Shown here in pieces: positions 6,297 to 6,897 of a stretch of DNA of 6,897 bases. Position 1 is the first letter of the stretch. Every line of letters begins with the position of its first letter. The translations under genes were made by a program, and so were the position numbers. The stretch spans positions 1-6,897 of the forward strand of contig JAIRRU010000038.1 in assembly GCA_031255815.1 (NCBI GenBank). The letters are read 5' to 3'. Under the pieces are notes generated by a model. It did no database searches. It had not been told where the DNA came from and saw only the letters and a list, made by a program, of their open reading frames with translations. This DNA is from Treponema sp. GTDB lineage: Bacteria; Spirochaetota; Spirochaetia; Treponematales; Breznakiellaceae.

Positions 6297-6740
6297 TTAG
6301 ACCTGCTTGGCGCCCTGATTCCGGTACTCCAGCCTGACGGGCAGCGTTTCATACTGCTTCATTTCAACATCAAAGCAGTTGGAACACCATGCCCGTGCCT
6401 TAAAACAATCAGAAACAAGGGCTTCCCCGGGCAGGCTGATATGCTTCTTACCCGCTTTCGGATTCAAAGCGGTTTCAATTTTGATTCCCGCAAGCTCCGA
6501 AACCGCCAGGGGCTCAAAGGTATTGCTGTATTCCGGAAGGTAAGAGAAGGGGGGATTGATCCCCCGATCCCGGCATCGTTTTACAAGCCGCCTGATCTTC
6601 GGGCTATTCCCCGCACAGGCAAAGACGATGAGCTTGTACGGTTCCGCAGGAATTATACCGATGCTGCAAACATCATAAACATTGCGCCCGCCGCTTCCGC
6701 AAATATCTCCGTTTGACAATCCGTACCGGATGGTATGCAT
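6297..6740 (-). CDS. Hypothetical Cys-rich protein, first gene of the hydrolase operon
   Basis: A 147-residue soluble-looking protein that I do not recognise. It has seven cysteines (14, 25, 42, 56, 112, 119, 122). The last three form C-x6-C-x2-C in DCFKARAWCSNC, suggestive of metal binding but unproven. A beta strand followed by a small-residue turn, YKLIVFACAGNS at 35-46, and a basic helix KIRRLVKRCRDRG could be the start of an alpha/beta fold. The TAA stop (6299-6297) is 1 nt before the ATG of the serine hydrolase, so the two are almost certainly co-transcribed. ATG6740 is the only plausible start in the frame and has no Shine-Dalgarno sequence, but it coincides with the predicted +1 of the promoter at 6747-6775. 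Codon choice looks like that of a real gene. It could be a truncated relative of a longer protein; I cannot name one. Confidence 0.65.
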   Translation of the reverse strand: MHTIRYGLSNGDICGSGGRNVYDVCSIGIIPAEPYKLIVFACAGNSPKIRRLVKRCRDRGINPPFSYLPEYSNTFEPLAVSELAGIKIETALNPKAGKKHISLPGEALVSDCFKARAWCSNCFDVEMKQYETLPVRLEYRNQGAKQV

Positions 6741-6746
6741 ATGGTG

Positions 6747-6775
6747 ATGATAAACCCGTTAAAATAATTTGTCAA
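6747..6775 (-). promoter_or_regulatory. Strong sigma70-type promoter for the hydrolase operon
   Basis: On the minus strand, a perfect -35 TTGACA (6775-6770), a 17-nt spacer, and TATCAT (6752-6747, 5 of 6 to TATAAT). The discriminator is 6 nt (6746-6741), which places +1 on A6740, the A of the ATG. No ribosome-binding site precedes that ATG. This is the best promoter in the window, and its geometry is the same as that of the promoter at 284-312. Confidence 0.75.
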
Positions 6776-6780
6776 TTAAG

Positions 6781-6811
6781 GCTGTTCCAAAACTCCAGTT
6801 TTTGGAACAGC
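6781..6811. repeat. Hairpin, 12-bp perfect stem and 7-nt loop
   Basis: GCTGTTCCAAAA (6781-6792) and TTTTGGAACAGC (6800-6811) are perfect complements around CTCCAGT. It ends 5 bp upstream of the -35 box of the hydrolase operon. It could be an operator, a terminator of an unseen neighbour, or a small repeat unit. There is no strong T-run on either side, which argues against a simple intrinsic terminator. Confidence 0.7.
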
Positions 6812-6823
6812 TTCTTACCCCTG

Positions 6824-6877
6824 GAGAAAATTGCCTTTACCTAATTCTTTATACTGCAAGAAATTGGCAATTTTCTC
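6824..6877. repeat. Long-loop inverted repeat, 12-bp stem with nested hairpin
   Basis: GAGAAAATTGCC (6824-6835) is exactly complementary to GGCAATTTTCTC (6866-6877). The 30-nt loop contains a nested 5-bp stem, TTCTT (6845-6849) with AAGAA (6858-6862). It is AT-rich and non-coding. It may be part of a repeat cluster or a structured RNA. Confidence 0.6.
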
Positions 6878-6880
6878 TAA

Positions 6881-6897
6881 GAGCTTGTTTCAAAACC
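6881..6897 (+). repeat. Probable first arm of another hairpin repeat, cut by the window edge
   Basis: GAGCTTGTTTCAAAACC resembles the minus-strand arm of the 6781-6811 hairpin (GAAGCTGTTCCAAAAAC) with small differences. The matching second arm would lie beyond the window, so this is a similarity call only. Confidence 0.35.

Noticed and set aside
6282..6716. Plus-strand open frame of 144 codons opposite the Cys-rich protein
   Set aside because: The minus-strand frame has a consensus promoter at its ATG and is spaced 1 nt from the hydrolase gene; the plus-strand frame has neither.

Overview
The window looks like chromosomal sequence from a Gram-negative-type, lipoprotein-rich bacterium, most likely a spirochaete of the Treponema type. 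This is an inference. It rests on a lipoprotein signal with a relaxed lipobox, a YbiT-type ABC-F protein with a variant second P-loop, and intergenic repeats built from short 'CACGAACCG / CCACGAAGG' units, which I associate with treponemes. There are no rRNA or tRNA genes and nothing that fixes the species.

Layout. 1-318 is non-coding and repeat-derived, and it ends in a promoter whose -10 box lies 6 nt before the first ATG. 319-861 and 858-2834 (+) are a translationally coupled pair sharing an ATGA overlap: a small single-pass membrane protein and a long Pro/Ala-rich putative lipoprotein with a C-terminal TPR-like region. 2835-3232 is a convergent intergenic region with two back-to-back inverted-repeat elements. 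3233-4891 (-) is a monocistronic YbiT-like ABC-F ATPase. 4892-5236 holds another copy of the dispersed repeat. 5237-6295 and 6297-6740 (-) form a two-gene operon read from right to left: an unrecognised Cys-rich protein first, then a serine hydrolase of the beta-lactamase (class C/PBP-like) family with an AmiE/YbbE-like signature. 6776-6897 contains two hairpins and the first arm of a possible third.

How it fits together. The first pair appears to be an envelope module: an inner-membrane protein followed by an exported lipoprotein with an extended proline-rich spacer. The serine hydrolase may act on peptidoglycan fragments or a related ester or amide. The ABC-F protein acts on ribosomes and is functionally separate. 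GC content is visibly highest in 319-2834 and lower in the serine hydrolase operon.

The most interesting signals are: (1) the two operons without a visible Shine-Dalgarno sequence each have a good sigma70-type promoter placed so that the predicted +1 falls on the A of the ATG, suggesting leaderless mRNAs; (2) a dispersed, palindromic repeat family with an internal 9-bp micro-tandem whose copies differ by whole units; (3) an ABC-F protein in which second Walker A and first signature, which form the same composite ATP site, are both degenerate. I see no clear new defence or mobile system.
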